A stretch of 50,599 nt of DNA, taken from NCBI GenBank assembly GCA_017448825.1, contig JAFSKR010000024.1, positions 1 through 50,599 of the forward strand. Direction: 5' to 3'. The notes beneath the pieces were generated by a model that was given only the letters and a program-made list of their open reading frames with translations, searched no databases and was not told the DNA's origin. Below, piece by piece: positions 7,288 through 15,751 of the stretch. Both the position numbers and the translations under genes were made by a program. Origin of the DNA: Bacteroidaceae bacterium (GTDB lineage Bacteria > Bacteroidota > Bacteroidia > Bacteroidales > Bacteroidaceae). Positions within the stretch are counted from its first letter, which is position 1; every line of letters begins with the position of its first letter.

Positions 7288-7383
7288 GGGTAAGCTGACT
7301 ACATCGCGCCGCTACAACCGAGTACCCTTGCTGCGGTCAAGCCCTGGGGGATTCCAAGGGAGCTGGCCGTATAGGACTTACCC
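7288..7383 (-). ncRNA. ffs: Signal recognition particle RNA (4.5S, bacterial small type)
   Basis: About 96 bases read leftward. The ends pair GGGTAAG with CTTACCC. The interior forms one long imperfect hairpin containing CCAGG on the 5' side and GCAGCAAGG on the 3' side, as in the Ffh-binding domain, and GATGTAG near the 3' end as in E. coli 4.5S RNA. The apex reads C-TTGA-C instead of the common GGAA tetraloop. Orientation is confirmed by a strong promoter just upstream (7418-7449). It is fused in transcription to tRNA-Thr, and ffh, whose product binds this RNA, lies 1 kb away on the other strand. Confidence 0.8.
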
Positions 7384-7417
7384 ATATTGCTCGGATGCTT
7401 TTTCCGTTAAGCGGGTG

Positions 7418-7449
7418 CAAAGGTAGGCCTTTTTGTCGAACCGACCAAA
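7418..7449 (-). promoter_or_regulatory. Promoter of the SRP RNA / tRNA-Thr unit
   Basis: Reading leftward: TTTG (7446-7449), a 20-base spacer, then TACCTTTG (7418-7425), an exact Bacteroidetes consensus. Transcription would begin about 25 bases before the SRP RNA stem. Confidence 0.85.
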
Positions 7450-7563
7450 CTTTTTGGGCGAAAAATGAGGAACGAAAAGTGAAAAAGCATTTTTAACAGG
7501 CGTTCAGATAGGAGGAAACTTAGATTTTTTACTTTTCACTCTTCACTTTTCACTGAAAATTCG

Positions 7564-7571
7564 TACCTTTG
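7564..7571 (+). promoter_or_regulatory. -7 element of the DedA-family gene
   Basis: TACCTTTG lies only eight bases before the ATG at 7580, so the mRNA must be leaderless or nearly so. No good TTTG box is seen at the expected distance. Confidence 0.55.
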
Positions 7572-7579
7572 CAGCCATT

Positions 7580-8224
7580 ATGGAAGAAATCATCCTTAAC
7601 CTTACAAACGGAGCACTCGACAACCTGAACTACGGGTGGGTAATACTGTTCATGGCCATCGAGAGTTCATTCATTCCCTTTCCATCGGAAGTCGTCATGA
7701 TACCAGCAGCGTATATGGCTGCGGAAACGGGGGAAATGACTTACCCCATGATTATCTTGTGCGGCACGATTGGTGCCTTGATTGGCGCACTGGTCAATTA
7801 CGGCCTTTCCTATTCGCTCGGCCGTCCGATAGTGTATGCATTTGCCAACAGCCGCATGGGGCACGTCTGCCTGATTGACGCGGAGAAGGTGGAAAAGGCT
7901 GAGAAGTACTTTGACAAGAGAGGTGCTATTTCCACGCTGATAGGCAGGATGATTCCTGCCATCCGCCAACTCATCAGCATCCCTGCAGGTCTGGCAAAGA
8001 TGAACCTTCTGTCGTTCTGTCTCTACACAAGCCTCGGCGCAGGGCTTTGGAACAGCATCTTGGTGGGCATCGGAGCAGCGTTCCACTCAACGATGCCGAA
8101 GCAGGAACTCATCGACATCATAGCTCACTATTCCCACATCATCGGCATTGCTGCCATCGTGATTGTAGTAGCTATTATCGCCTACCTTATATATAAAGGA
8201 GTGAAAAGACCCTCTCTGTCCTAA
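7580..8224 (+). CDS. DedA family inner membrane protein
   Basis: A 214-residue integral membrane protein of the DedA/SNARE-associated (VTT) superfamily, implicated in undecaprenyl phosphate or phospholipid flipping. The sequence shows the family's N-terminal FIPFPSEVVMIPA motif, the central re-entrant region with GRMIPAIRQLISIPAGLAKM, and a C-terminal helix (IIGIAAIVIVVAIIAYLIYK). Length is typical. It is the first gene of a rightward group ahead of ffh; a 111-base gap with two palindromes separates them. The transported lipid cannot be read from the sequence. Confidence 0.9.
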   Translation: MEEIILNLTNGALDNLNYGWVILFMAIESSFIPFPSEVVMIPAAYMAAETGEMTYPMIILCGTIGALIGALVNYGLSYSLGRPIVYAFANSRMGHVCLIDAEKVEKAEKYFDKRGAISTLIGRMIPAIRQLISIPAGLAKMNLLSFCLYTSLGAGLWNSILVGIGAAFHSTMPKQELIDIIAHYSHIIGIAAIVIVVAIIAYLIYKGVKRPSLS

Positions 8225-8230
8225 CGGATA

Positions 8231-8285
8231 TCTTCCCCATCATGGGGAGAACCATCCTGCCAGTCACCCTCCCCATTATGGGAGG
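8231..8285. repeat. Two related palindromes between dedA-like gene and ffh
   Basis: Hairpin 1 (8231-8250, CCCCAT/ATGGGG) and hairpin 2 (8268-8285, CCTCCC/GGGAGG around CATTATG) are near-copies of the same core 37 bases apart. They may attenuate or terminate transcription between the two genes, although no T-run follows. Just before ffh the leader has a 7-base repeat (TTGTAAA twice, 8310-8323). Confidence 0.6.
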
Positions 8286-8335
8286 CTGAGAAGCGGGTTG
8301 GGGATGGAAAAATTGTAAATTGTAAATGAAAAGAT

Positions 8336-9670
8336 ATGTTTGAAAACTTGAGCGAAAGACTTGAACGGTCTTTCAAGATACTGAAAGGTGAAGGCAAAAT
8401 CACCGAAATCAACGTGGCAGAGACGCTGAAGGACGTGCGCAAGGCACTTCTGGAGGCTGACGTGAACTATAAGGTGGCCAAGACATTCACGGACACCGTG
8501 AAGCAGAAAGCCTTGGGCCAGAACGTGCTGACCGCTGTGAAGCCAGGGCAGATGATGGTGAAAATCGTTCACGACGAGCTGGCAGAACTGATGGGCGGTC
8601 AGGCTACGGAACTGAACCTGACAGGCCACCCGACGGTGATTCTGATGGCAGGTCTGAACGGTGCCGGCAAGACAACCATGTCGGGCAAACTGGCCCTGCG
8701 CCTGAAGACTCAGAATCACAAGAAGCCCCTGCTGGCCGCTTGCGACACTTTCCGCCCTGCGGCTATGGAACAGTTGCGCGTGCTGGCAGAACAGGTGCAA
8801 GTGCCTTGCTATCTGGAAGAAGGAGCGACCGACCCGATTGCCGTAGCCAAGAACGCCATCCAAGAGGCGAAGTCGAAGGGCTATGACGTGGTGATTGTCG
8901 ATACGGCTGGTCGTCAGTCGATTGACGAGGAACTGATGGTGCAGATTGAACAAATCAAGGCAGCCGTCAACCCGAACGAGACCCTGCTGGTGGTGGATGC
9001 CATGACCGGTCAGGATGCTGTCAACACCGCCAAGACGTTCAACGAACGGCTGGAGATAGACGGTGTGATTCTCACGAAACTGGATGGTGACACCCGTGGT
9101 GGTGCAGCCTTGTCCATCCGCACCGTGGTCGATAAGCCTATCAAGTTCGTCGGTACGGGCGAGAAGATGGAAGCCCTCGATGTGTTCCACCCTGAACGCA
9201 TGGCAGACCGCATCCTCGGCATGGGCGACATCGTGTCGTTCGTGGAACGCGCCCAACAGCAGTTCGACGAGGAAGAAGCCAAGCGGCTGGAGAAGAAAAT
9301 TGCCAAGAACAAATTTGACTACAACGACTTTCTCAGTCAAATCAACCAAATCAAGAAGATGGGCAACATCAAGGACTTGGCATCGATGATTCCCGGCGTG
9401 GGCAAGGCTTTGAAGGATGTCGATATCGACGACAACGCCTTCAAGTCAGTCGAAGCCATGATCGGTTCAATGACCCCCTACGAGCGCGAACATCCCGAGT
9501 GCATCAATATGTCACGCAAACAGCGCATCGCGAAAGGTTCGGGCAACAGCATCGACGAAGTGAACCGCATCACGAAGCAGTTTGAGCAGATGCGCAAGAT
9601 GATGCGTCAGATGACCAACCCAAAGATGGCAAAGGCAATGGCACAGATGCAGAGAATGAGAAAATTCTAA
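8336..9670 (+). CDS. ffh: Signal recognition particle protein Ffh
   Basis: A 444-residue SRP54-type GTPase that binds signal peptides of nascent membrane proteins and the SRP RNA, and delivers ribosomes to FtsY at the membrane. The N domain is followed by the G domain with [15 protein letters not shown] (P-loop), [16 protein letters not shown] and [16 protein letters not shown]. The Met-rich M domain with the RNA-binding helix ([12 protein letters not shown]) and a C-terminal MRKMMRQM tail complete it. It is 13 bases upstream of folD, and the SRP RNA gene is 1 kb upstream on the other strand. Confidence 0.98.
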   Translation: MFENLSERLERSFKILKGEGKITEINVAETLKDVRKALLEADVNYKVAKTFTDTVKQKALGQNVLTAVKPGQMMVKIVHDELAELMGGQATELNLTGHPTVILMAGLNGAGKTTMSGKLALRLKTQNHKKPLLAACDTFRPAAMEQLRVLAEQVQVPCYLEEGATDPIAVAKNAIQEAKSKGYDVVIVDTAGRQSIDEELMVQIEQIKAAVNPNETLLVVDAMTGQDAVNTAKTFNERLEIDGVILTKLDGDTRGGAALSIRTVVDKPIKFVGTGEKMEALDVFHPERMADRILGMGDIVSFVERAQQQFDEEEAKRLEKKIAKNKFDYNDFLSQINQIKKMGNIKDLASMIPGVGKALKDVDIDDNAFKSVEAMIGSMTPYEREHPECINMSRKQRIAKGSGNSIDEVNRITKQFEQMRKMMRQMTNPKMAKAMAQMQRMRKF

Positions 9671-9683
9671 TTACACTAAAGAC

Positions 9684-10562
9684 ATGCAATTGATAGACGG
9701 AAAAGCAACAGCAGCAGCCATCAAGGCAGAAATAGCAGCAGAAGTCAAGAAAATCGTAGAATCAGGGGGCAAGCGTCCCCATTTGGCAGCCATCCTTGTA
9801 GGGCACGACGGAGGAAGCGAGACGTATGTGAAAAACAAGGTTCTGGCGTGTGAGGCATGCGGGTTCACCTCCACCCTGCTCCGCTTTGAAGACGACATTA
9901 CCGAGGAGTTCCTTCTGAAGCAGGTGGACAAGCTCAACAAGGACACCGATGTGGATGGCTTCATCGTGCAGCTACCACTCCCCAAACATATCTCCGAACA
10001 AAAAATAATCGAAGCCATCGACTACCGCAAAGATGTGGACGGTTTCCACCCCATCAACGTGGGACGCATGGCGATTGGCCTCCCCTGCTATGTCTCAGCC
10101 ACTCCACTGGGCATTCTCACCCTGTTAAGACGTTACGGAATCGAGACAAGTGGCAAAAAGTGCGTCATCCTGGGACGTTCCAACATCGTGGGAAAACCTA
10201 TGGCGCAACTGATGATGCAGAAGCAGCATGGCGACAGCACCGTGACCGTCTGCCACAGCCGTTCGAAGACGTTGAAACAAGAATGCCAGCAAGCCGACAT
10301 CATCATTGCCGCCATCGGCAAGCCCAATTTTGTAACAGCCGACATGGTGAAGGATGGCGCTGTCATCATCGACGTAGGCACCACACGCGTACCTGATTCG
10401 TCACGTAAATCGGGCTTCCGCCTGAATGGCGATGTGGACTTTGAAAATGTGGCTCCCAAATGTTCCTTCATCTCGCCTGTTCCCGGCGGCGTTGGCCCCA
10501 TGACCATCTGCTCACTGATGAAGAACACCTTGAGTGCTGGCAAGAAGGAATTTTACAAATAA
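9684..10562 (+). CDS. folD: Bifunctional methylene-THF dehydrogenase / methenyl-THF cyclohydrolase
   Basis: A 292-residue FolD, interconverting 5,10-methylene- and 10-formyl-tetrahydrofolate in one-carbon metabolism. Visible motifs are [14 protein letters not shown] (catalytic Lys), QLPLPKHI, the NAD(P) site [13 protein letters not shown], and [18 protein letters not shown] near the C-terminus. It follows ffh by 13 bases and is probably co-transcribed. A terminator hairpin (10602-10642) ends the unit. Confidence 0.97.
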   Translation: MQLIDGKATAAAIKAEIAAEVKKIVESGGKRPHLAAILVGHDGGSETYVKNKVLACEACGFTSTLLRFEDDITEEFLLKQVDKLNKDTDVDGFIVQLPLPKHISEQKIIEAIDYRKDVDGFHPINVGRMAIGLPCYVSATPLGILTLLRRYGIETSGKKCVILGRSNIVGKPMAQLMMQKQHGDSTVTVCHSRSKTLKQECQQADIIIAAIGKPNFVTADMVKDGAVIIDVGTTRVPDSSRKSGFRLNGDVDFENVAPKCSFISPVPGGVGPMTICSLMKNTLSAGKKEFYK

Positions 10563-10601
10563 AAGACCTCCTCGCCCTCAGCAAAGGCATCAGCCCCCAC
10601 C

Positions 10602-10646
10602 AAACGAAGAAAAATCAGCCCATCACTGCATTTTCTTCGTTTTTTA
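10602..10646 (+). terminator. Terminator after folD
   Basis: A perfect 12-base-pair stem (10602-10613 with 10631-10642), loop of 17 bases, followed by T-rich sequence. It separates ffh-folD from the tRNA-His promoter, whose -33 box begins at 10648. Confidence 0.75.
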
Positions 10647-10647
10647 T

Positions 10648-10678
10648 TTTGTCATTCAAAAAAAACTCCCTACCTTTG
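10648..10678 (+). promoter_or_regulatory. Promoter of tRNA-His
   Basis: TTTG (10648-10651), 19 bases, TACCTTTG (10671-10678): a full Bacteroidetes promoter about 30 bases before the tRNA. Confidence 0.85.
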
Positions 10679-10708
10679 CACTCGCAAATCATAAGTGATT
10701 GCTACATG

Positions 10709-10782
10709 GTGGATGTAGTTCAGTTGGTTAGAGCGTCAGATTGTGGTTCTGAATGTCGTGGGTTCGAGCCCCACCCTCCACC
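10709..10782 (+). tRNA. tRNA-His (anticodon GTG)
   Basis: A 74-base cloverleaf with anticodon loop TTGTGGT (GTG) and T loop TTCGAGC. A G precedes position 1 and can serve as the histidine-specific G-1 opposite C73. Acceptor pair 6 is a T/C mismatch (10714/10776); the other six pairs are normal. No CCA is encoded. Confidence 0.93.
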
Positions 10783-10784
10783 CT

Positions 10785-10828
10785 ACCAGAAAACCCTTGT
10801 AAACAGCGTTTTACAAGGGTTTTCTGGT
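10785..10828 (+). terminator. Terminator of tRNA-His
   Basis: A perfect 19-base-pair hairpin (10785-10803 with 10810-10828) with a six-base loop, starting two bases after the tRNA. The following T-run is short (TT), so termination may rely on the very stable stem. Confidence 0.8.
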
Positions 10829-10849
10829 TTCAGACAGCATCTCCGTTTT

Positions 10850-10882
10850 TTTATTCAATTTGACATAATACAGTTATAACCC
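10850..10882 (+). promoter_or_regulatory. Shared ~32-base element, copy 1 (before first TraB/GumN gene)
   Basis: Pattern TTTATT-AA-TTGACATAA, four to six bases, then TTATAA. Near-identical elements lie at 11891-11923 (same strand), and on the minus strand at 34921-34951 and 33874-33906. Here it ends 17 bases before the ATG. No TAnnTTTG element is present, so it may be the promoter or operator of this gene set. Confidence 0.6.
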
Positions 10883-10899
10883 ATCAAAAACAAAGAAAA

Positions 10900-11874
10900 A
10901 TGAACAAGAAGACCATCATCACCGCACTGCTGGCTGTCTTGACTTTAACGGCTTTCTCACAATGCACATCAACAACGGCAGAAAGCACCCCTGGCTGGCT
11001 CTGGGAAATCAGCGGCAATGGGCTTCAACAGAAGTCCTACCTCTTCGGCACATGCCACGGAGGTGGACACAGTTTCACGTATGAGGACGTATTTGGCTTT
11101 AGGGGGGTAGATGACGCATTGTCAAATGTGAAGACGGTGTACTTTGAGACAAATTTGACCGTGGGGAAGCGTTTGGCAGCCAAGGAGATGAGCATAGCGG
11201 AGTGGCTGGGATGCCCGAATGATGCCACAAAGGATGATTTGATGCCCGAGGGCGTGACCTACGAGAGCTTCTTCGACAGCGTGGCGCAATATCAGGAGGT
11301 GCATCAATTCCTGACTCAGAAAATGGGCGATGCGGAGTATTGGAAAAAGACCCCGCTCTATTGGTTCAATCATCTTGTCGGATACAATTTTGCAAAGGGG
11401 TATTATGGCATTCAATCCGTAGAGGGCGTATTGTCCACAGAAGCCGCCAAGCGAGGAATTGAAATCAGTCAGTTGGAAGATGTGGAGCAACACGCACAAT
11501 GGTTTGGTCGTCCCCGAACACAACGACAGCGTCCTAACATTCCGCTGAAAACTCAAGCCTGGATGCTTTACATCGGCATACACAATGATGACGACCAAGC
11601 GCCTGAGCCTGTCCGACAACTTGCTGCGGCCTATCTGAAGGATGACACGTGCAGCGTTCACGATTGGTTGGAGAGTCATGCGGAGTACAACATACCCATT
11701 CCAAATGGATCCCTGCCCACTCTTGCCATGAACCAGGCATGGTGTCCCGTCATCGAGCAAAACATCGCCAAAGGCGCTTGCATGGTGGCAGTGGGTGCCC
11801 GCCACCTGCTGGGCAACGACGGGCTGATTGCCATGCTGCGCAAGAAGGGATATACCGTAGAGCCAGTGAAATAA
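10900..11874 (+). CDS. TraB/GumN family lipoprotein (first copy)
   Basis: A 324-residue member of the TraB/GumN (Tiki-like) family, thought to be metal-dependent peptidases though rarely tested in bacteria. A lipoprotein signal ends at Cys22 (AFSQC). The family's first motif is GTCHGG (50-55) and the C-terminal motif is VAVGARHLLGNDGLIAMLRKKGYTVEP. An extra internal segment around residue 200 (RPRTQRQRPNIP) is basic. A second, weakly similar gene of the same family follows 57 bases later, and both have the same 32-base upstream element. Confidence 0.85.
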   Translation: MNKKTIITALLAVLTLTAFSQCTSTTAESTPGWLWEISGNGLQQKSYLFGTCHGGGHSFTYEDVFGFRGVDDALSNVKTVYFETNLTVGKRLAAKEMSIAEWLGCPNDATKDDLMPEGVTYESFFDSVAQYQEVHQFLTQKMGDAEYWKKTPLYWFNHLVGYNFAKGYYGIQSVEGVLSTEAAKRGIEISQLEDVEQHAQWFGRPRTQRQRPNIPLKTQAWMLYIGIHNDDDQAPEPVRQLAAAYLKDDTCSVHDWLESHAEYNIPIPNGSLPTLAMNQAWCPVIEQNIAKGACMVAVGARHLLGNDGLIAMLRKKGYTVEPVK

Positions 11875-11890
11875 CGGCAAGGGCTGAGTT

Positions 11891-11923
11891 TTTATTTAAT
11901 TTGACATAACACTGGTTATAACC
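11891..11923 (+). promoter_or_regulatory. Shared ~32-base element, copy 2 (before second TraB/GumN gene)
   Basis: The best-conserved copy: TTTATTTAATTTGACATAAC followed by ACTGG and TTATAACC. GGTTATAACC within it is a perfect 10-base palindrome. It ends eight bases before the ATG at 11932. Confidence 0.65.
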
Positions 11924-11931
11924 TTAAAACT

Positions 11932-12888
11932 ATGACTATTCTTAAAAAATACTTGTTTTCATTGCCATCCATCGCAATAGTTCTATTTATGACATCGTGT
12001 AATAATGTCGTAAATAAAGATAGTTATCAATATATAGACCCTACATCTGCTCATACTCTGATGTGGAAAGTCGAGAATGCCGAAAAGAAGGAAATAGCTT
12101 ATGTTTTGGGGACGATGCATTTGCAGCATAAGAGTTTTTTGGAAAATGTAGAAGGATGGGACTCTGTGTTCAACTCATGTGACGCTGTTTGTATTGAAAG
12201 CTTCTTTGGTGCCAAAATGACAAGTTCTGACAACTCGCAAATGATGGGAAGAAAGATGATGCCTAATGATACGACATACGAAGATATCTTAGGCGAACAA
12301 ACAAAAGCTTTACTCCCATATGTCACGGATTGGAAATATCGCCCCTATGTGATAAGAAATGAATTTATTCTTTCATTGTATGCGGAGATATTCCCAAAAC
12401 TAATACATAATACAAAGAATCATATTGAATTATCCAAAGACTACATGTTTATGGATCAAGCGATACAAAACAGAACTTTAGCAAAGGGGAAGAAAATCGT
12501 ATTTTTGGATGGAGTGATACAAGAGGAAGACACTTCTAAGAATAACACACAAAGCAAATCTCTTCGAGAAGACGTGTTGGCATTATATGAAGAGGTGACA
12601 CATCGTGATTCTATTTTGCGTTTTCATTTAGCGGCGGATAGTGCTTACTATTTTCATGATTTAGAGCGGCTATCGATGCTTGTTAACCAGGATTCCTTAG
12701 TACATACCAAACAAATGATACATGATAGAAACGAGAAGTGGATGCCCCAGATTGTTTCGTCTATACAAAAGCAAAGTACATTTATTGCAGTTGGTATTGC
12801 CCATCTTATACCAACAAAACATGATAAAGGAATTCTACAAAGATTGAAAGAGTTGGGATATAATGTAACACCCTATAAAAAGGAATAA
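11932..12888 (+). CDS. TraB/GumN family lipoprotein (second copy)
   Basis: A 318-residue TraB/GumN-family protein with lipoprotein signal (FMTSC, Cys23), first motif YVLGTMHLQ (58-65) and C-terminal IAVGIAHLIPTKHDKGILQRL. It shares family and position with the gene just upstream but little direct identity, and it is clearly AT-richer, with codon use unlike its neighbours. It looks like a separately acquired relative rather than a recent duplication. The natural substrate is unknown. Confidence 0.83.
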   Translation: MTILKKYLFSLPSIAIVLFMTSCNNVVNKDSYQYIDPTSAHTLMWKVENAEKKEIAYVLGTMHLQHKSFLENVEGWDSVFNSCDAVCIESFFGAKMTSSDNSQMMGRKMMPNDTTYEDILGEQTKALLPYVTDWKYRPYVIRNEFILSLYAEIFPKLIHNTKNHIELSKDYMFMDQAIQNRTLAKGKKIVFLDGVIQEEDTSKNNTQSKSLREDVLALYEEVTHRDSILRFHLAADSAYYFHDLERLSMLVNQDSLVHTKQMIHDRNEKWMPQIVSSIQKQSTFIAVGIAHLIPTKHDKGILQRLKELGYNVTPYKKE

Positions 12889-12891
12889 AAC

Positions 12892-13012
12892 ATTGATAAC
12901 GGTATTGATACCATTAAGAGTTGATTCTGTAGAGCGACAAAGGCAAGAAACGCCAGGCATGAACATCGTCCGGTTCAGTGACGGAACCATCAAGAAGGTT
13001 TTGCAGAAGTGA
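12892..13012 (+). pseudogene. Frameshifted remnant of a secreted-protein C-terminus
   Basis: Two overlapping frames give IDNGIDTIKS and then VDSVERQRQETPGMNIVRFS followed by DGTIKKVLQK and a stop (13010-13012). This resembles the C-terminal tail common on large surface or secreted Prevotella proteins (GI-TIK ... DGRR ... G-NIVR--DGT-KK). The change of frame near 12919-12922 and the lack of any upstream body show that only a relic of the gene end remains, squeezed between the GumN gene and rlmH. Confidence 0.55.
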
Positions 13013-13019
13013 TTGGATG

Positions 13020-13493
13020 TCACTCATGATGGTAAGGTTCGCCTCGCATGATGGTCATGGCACGATAGAGTTGTTCCACAAAGATGAGGCGAATCATCTG
13101 GTGAGAGAAGGTCATCTTGGAGAGGGACAATTTCTCGTTCGCCTTGGCATAGACATCGGGAGAAAAGCCGTAGGGACCTCCGATGATGAAGACAAGACGC
13201 TTGCCGACCGTCTGCATCTTCTGTTCCATGTACTTCGAGAACTCGATGCTGCGGAGTTCCTTGCCATGCTCGTCCAACAGCACCACCTGGTCGCCCACCT
13301 GAAGCTGACGGAGGATGAGCTCACCCTCCTGTTGCTTCTGCTGGTCGATAGTGAGGTTTTTCGTATTCTTCAGTTCCGGGATGGTGATGATGTCGAAGCC
13401 GATATAGTGTTTCAGCCGCGAGGCATAATCGTCCACCAATTCCACGAAATGCTTGTTGACCGTCTTGCCAACCAAAAGCAGAGAGACCTTCAT
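13020..13493 (-). CDS. rlmH: 23S rRNA pseudouridine-1915 N3-methyltransferase RlmH
   Basis: A 157-residue SPOUT-class methyltransferase acting on pseudouridine 1915 in helix 69 of 23S rRNA on assembled ribosomes. Family features are LLDEHGKELRSIEFSKY in the middle, the knot motif FIIGGPYGFSPDVY, and a C-terminal LSLSKMTFSHQMIRLIFVEQ with YRA and YHHE. Length matches E. coli (155). The start overlaps the stop of the Rel gene by four bases (ATGA), so the two are translated together. Confidence 0.97.
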   Translation of the reverse strand: MKVSLLLVGKTVNKHFVELVDDYASRLKHYIGFDIITIPELKNTKNLTIDQQKQQEGELILRQLQVGDQVVLLDEHGKELRSIEFSKYMEQKMQTVGKRLVFIIGGPYGFSPDVYAKANEKLSLSKMTFSHQMIRLIFVEQLYRAMTIMRGEPYHHE

Positions 13494-15709
13494 CTTGCTA
13501 TGTTTTTTACTCCCTTCACAGTGGAGAGTTTCTTCATCAACTGTGTCAGTTGGTTCTGGTCGTCAATCATCACAGTCAGGGTGCCAGAGAAAAGTCCATC
13601 TTCTGACGAGTGGATGCTGATGCCTCTCAACATGACATTCTTTTCCTTGTTGATAATGGAGGTGATGTTGTTCACGATGCCGATGTCGTCGTGCCCCACC
13701 ACATGCAGGGTCACAGGGTATTGCTTCGTGCCTTTCCCTGCCCAACGCGCCCGAAGCACACGATAGCCCATGCGCTCTCTCAGCAAGGAGGCGTTGGGGC
13801 AGTCCTGACGATGTACCTTGATGCCTCGGTTCACCGTGACGAAACCGAAGACATCGTCGCCATAGATGGGGTTGCAGCACTTGGCGAGGCTGTAATCGAC
13901 CCCTTTCAGATTATTGTCCAGCACCAACACGTCGGCATTGCCTCCAGCATGGTCATCGGGCACCGTGGCGACATAGCCATCAGCACTGCGTTGTTCCGTC
14001 GAGTAGGCGTTGGGATTCGCTTCTCGTTCCACCATCTCTTGATAGTGCTCGATGACGGTGTTCACGTCAAGCACCTCCTCCGCAATCGCCTTGTAGAACT
14101 CAGTCACGTGCTTATAACCCATCTTCTTGATGAGTTTCATCATGATGGATTCCTCTGGCTCTATCTTCTTGTTCTTGAACTTGCGTTCCAGTGCCTCCTT
14201 GGCAAAGGTGGACACTTGCATCTCCTGTTCTGTGAGCGACTGACGAATCTTCGCCCTTGCTTTCGGCGTGATGGCGATGTTCAGCCAGTCACGTTTGGGC
14301 TGCTGCTTGGCCGAGGTGAGGATTTCCACTTGGTCGCCACTTTGCAATTTCGTTCGGATGTGGACATTCTTGCCATTCACCTTTCCACCCGTGCAGTGCG
14401 AACCCACCGTCGTGTGTATCTGGAAGGCAAAGTCAAGCACGGTGGCTCCCTTGGGCAGTTTGAAGAGGTCGCCTTTCGGGGTGAACACGAACACCTCATC
14501 GCTGTAGAGGTCCACCTTGAACCTGTCCACCAACTGCTCGTCGCTCTCAGTGTGGCTCTCCAGGGCAGAACGTATATCCTTCAACCAATCCTCCAACTTG
14601 CTGCCACTATCTTTCACTCCCTTATATCGCCAGTGTGCCGCCAAACCACGCTCGGCAATCTCATCCATGCGCTCGGTACGAATCTGTATTTCCACCCACT
14701 TTCCCTCTGGTCCCATCACCGTGATGTGCAGCGACTCATAACCATTTGATTTCGGCACACTGAGCCAGTCACGCAGACGTTTCGGGTTCGGACGGTACAT
14801 ATCTGTGACGATGCTGAACACCTGCCAGCAGTCCTGTTTCTCCTTCTCCAGCTCCGAGTCGAGGATGATGCGGATGGCAAAAAGGTCGTAAATGCCCTCA
14901 AACTTGCATTTCTGCTTCTGCATCTTCTGCCAGATGGAATGGATGGACTTGGTGCGCCCCTTGATGTGGAACTTCAACCCCGTCCCCTTCAGTTTCTCCT
15001 CAATCGGCGCGATGAAATTGGCGATGTAAAGGTCGCGCGCTGCCCGCGTAGCACTCAGTTTCTCCTTGATCATGTAGAAGACATCAGGCTCCAGATACTT
15101 CAATGAAAGGTCTTCCAGCTCCCTCTTAATCAGGTAGAGGCCCAACTTGTGTGCCAATGGGGCATACAGATGAGCCGCTTCGGTTGCCACGCGGGTACGT
15201 TCCTCCACCGCTCCCTTGTCCTTAATCTGGCGCATCAGATTCACCCTGTCAGCAATGATGATGAAGATGACCCTCATGTCTTCGGCAAACGAAAGCAGCA
15301 AGTCGCGGAAGTTCTCTGTCTCGATGGACGGGTTACGGGCATAGAGTTCGTTCACGCGCAGGATGCCGCGAATGATGTGTGCCACGTCTTCGCCAAACTC
15401 ACGTTCCACTTCCTCAATGCTGACAACTCCCATCGACACGCAATCGTGCAACAGGATACTGACGATGGAAGCCCGATTCAGTCCGATTTCTTCCGCTGTG
15501 ATGACAGCCGTCTGGAGGTCAAACAGGATGGGATTCAAGCCAAATTGGTCTCGGCGCAACGCATCAGCCTCCACCGTCCTCAGCAGGATATGCCTTATTT
15601 TTTGGAAATCATCGGGATTGAGCACCTCTGTCACCAACCCCTGCAACCGACGAACTACAGCCAGCAATGCTTTCTGCTCATCACTCTTCAAGTTTGCCAA
15701 TTCTTCCAT
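13490..15709 (-). CDS. relA: RelA/SpoT-family (p)ppGpp synthetase, hydrolase site degenerate
   Basis: A 739-residue long Rel protein controlling the stringent response. The HD domain retains only HD (88-89); the usual following ED and the N-terminal catalytic His are not visible, and LHNMR of the last motif reads VNLMR (156-160), so ppGpp hydrolysis is probably lost. The synthetase domain is intact: GRTKSIHSIW (251), IYDLFAIRII (273), RLRDWLSVPKSNGYESLH (311-328), VEIQIRTERM. TGS (about 400-462), a zinc-finger-like region with CC (611-612) and an ACT domain (664-739) follow. It is co-translated with rlmH. A second, bifunctional Rel elsewhere in the genome is expected but not visible here. Confidence 0.93.
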   Translation of the reverse strand: MEELANLKSDEQKALLAVVRRLQGLVTEVLNPDDFQKIRHILLRTVEADALRRDQFGLNPILFDLQTAVITAEEIGLNRASIVSILLHDCVSMGVVSIEEVEREFGEDVAHIIRGILRVNELYARNPSIETENFRDLLLSFAEDMRVIFIIIADRVNLMRQIKDKGAVEERTRVATEAAHLYAPLAHKLGLYLIKRELEDLSLKYLEPDVFYMIKEKLSATRAARDLYIANFIAPIEEKLKGTGLKFHIKGRTKSIHSIWQKMQKQKCKFEGIYDLFAIRIILDSELEKEKQDCWQVFSIVTDMYRPNPKRLRDWLSVPKSNGYESLHITVMGPEGKWVEIQIRTERMDEIAERGLAAHWRYKGVKDSGSKLEDWLKDIRSALESHTESDEQLVDRFKVDLYSDEVFVFTPKGDLFKLPKGATVLDFAFQIHTTVGSHCTGGKVNGKNVHIRTKLQSGDQVEILTSAKQQPKRDWLNIAITPKARAKIRQSLTEQEMQVSTFAKEALERKFKNKKIEPEESIMMKLIKKMGYKHVTEFYKAIAEEVLDVNTVIEHYQEMVEREANPNAYSTEQRSADGYVATVPDDHAGGNADVLVLDNNLKGVDYSLAKCCNPIYGDDVFGFVTVNRGIKVHRQDCPNASLLRERMGYRVLRARWAGKGTKQYPVTLHVVGHDDIGIVNNITSIINKEKNVMLRGISIHSSEDGLFSGTLTVMIDDQNQLTQLMKKLSTVKGVKNIAR

Positions 15710-15751
15710 GATTCAGTGCAATTTTTGCATGATAAAACACTTTTTTCTTTG

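Noticed and set aside
7288-7383. SRP RNA on the plus strand
   Set aside because: The sequence folds either way, but the promoter, conserved strand order and downstream terminator all point leftward.
13610-14749. A 379-codon rightward ORF
   Set aside because: It is antisense to the relA gene, whose domains and motifs are unmistakable; no motifs in the rightward translation.
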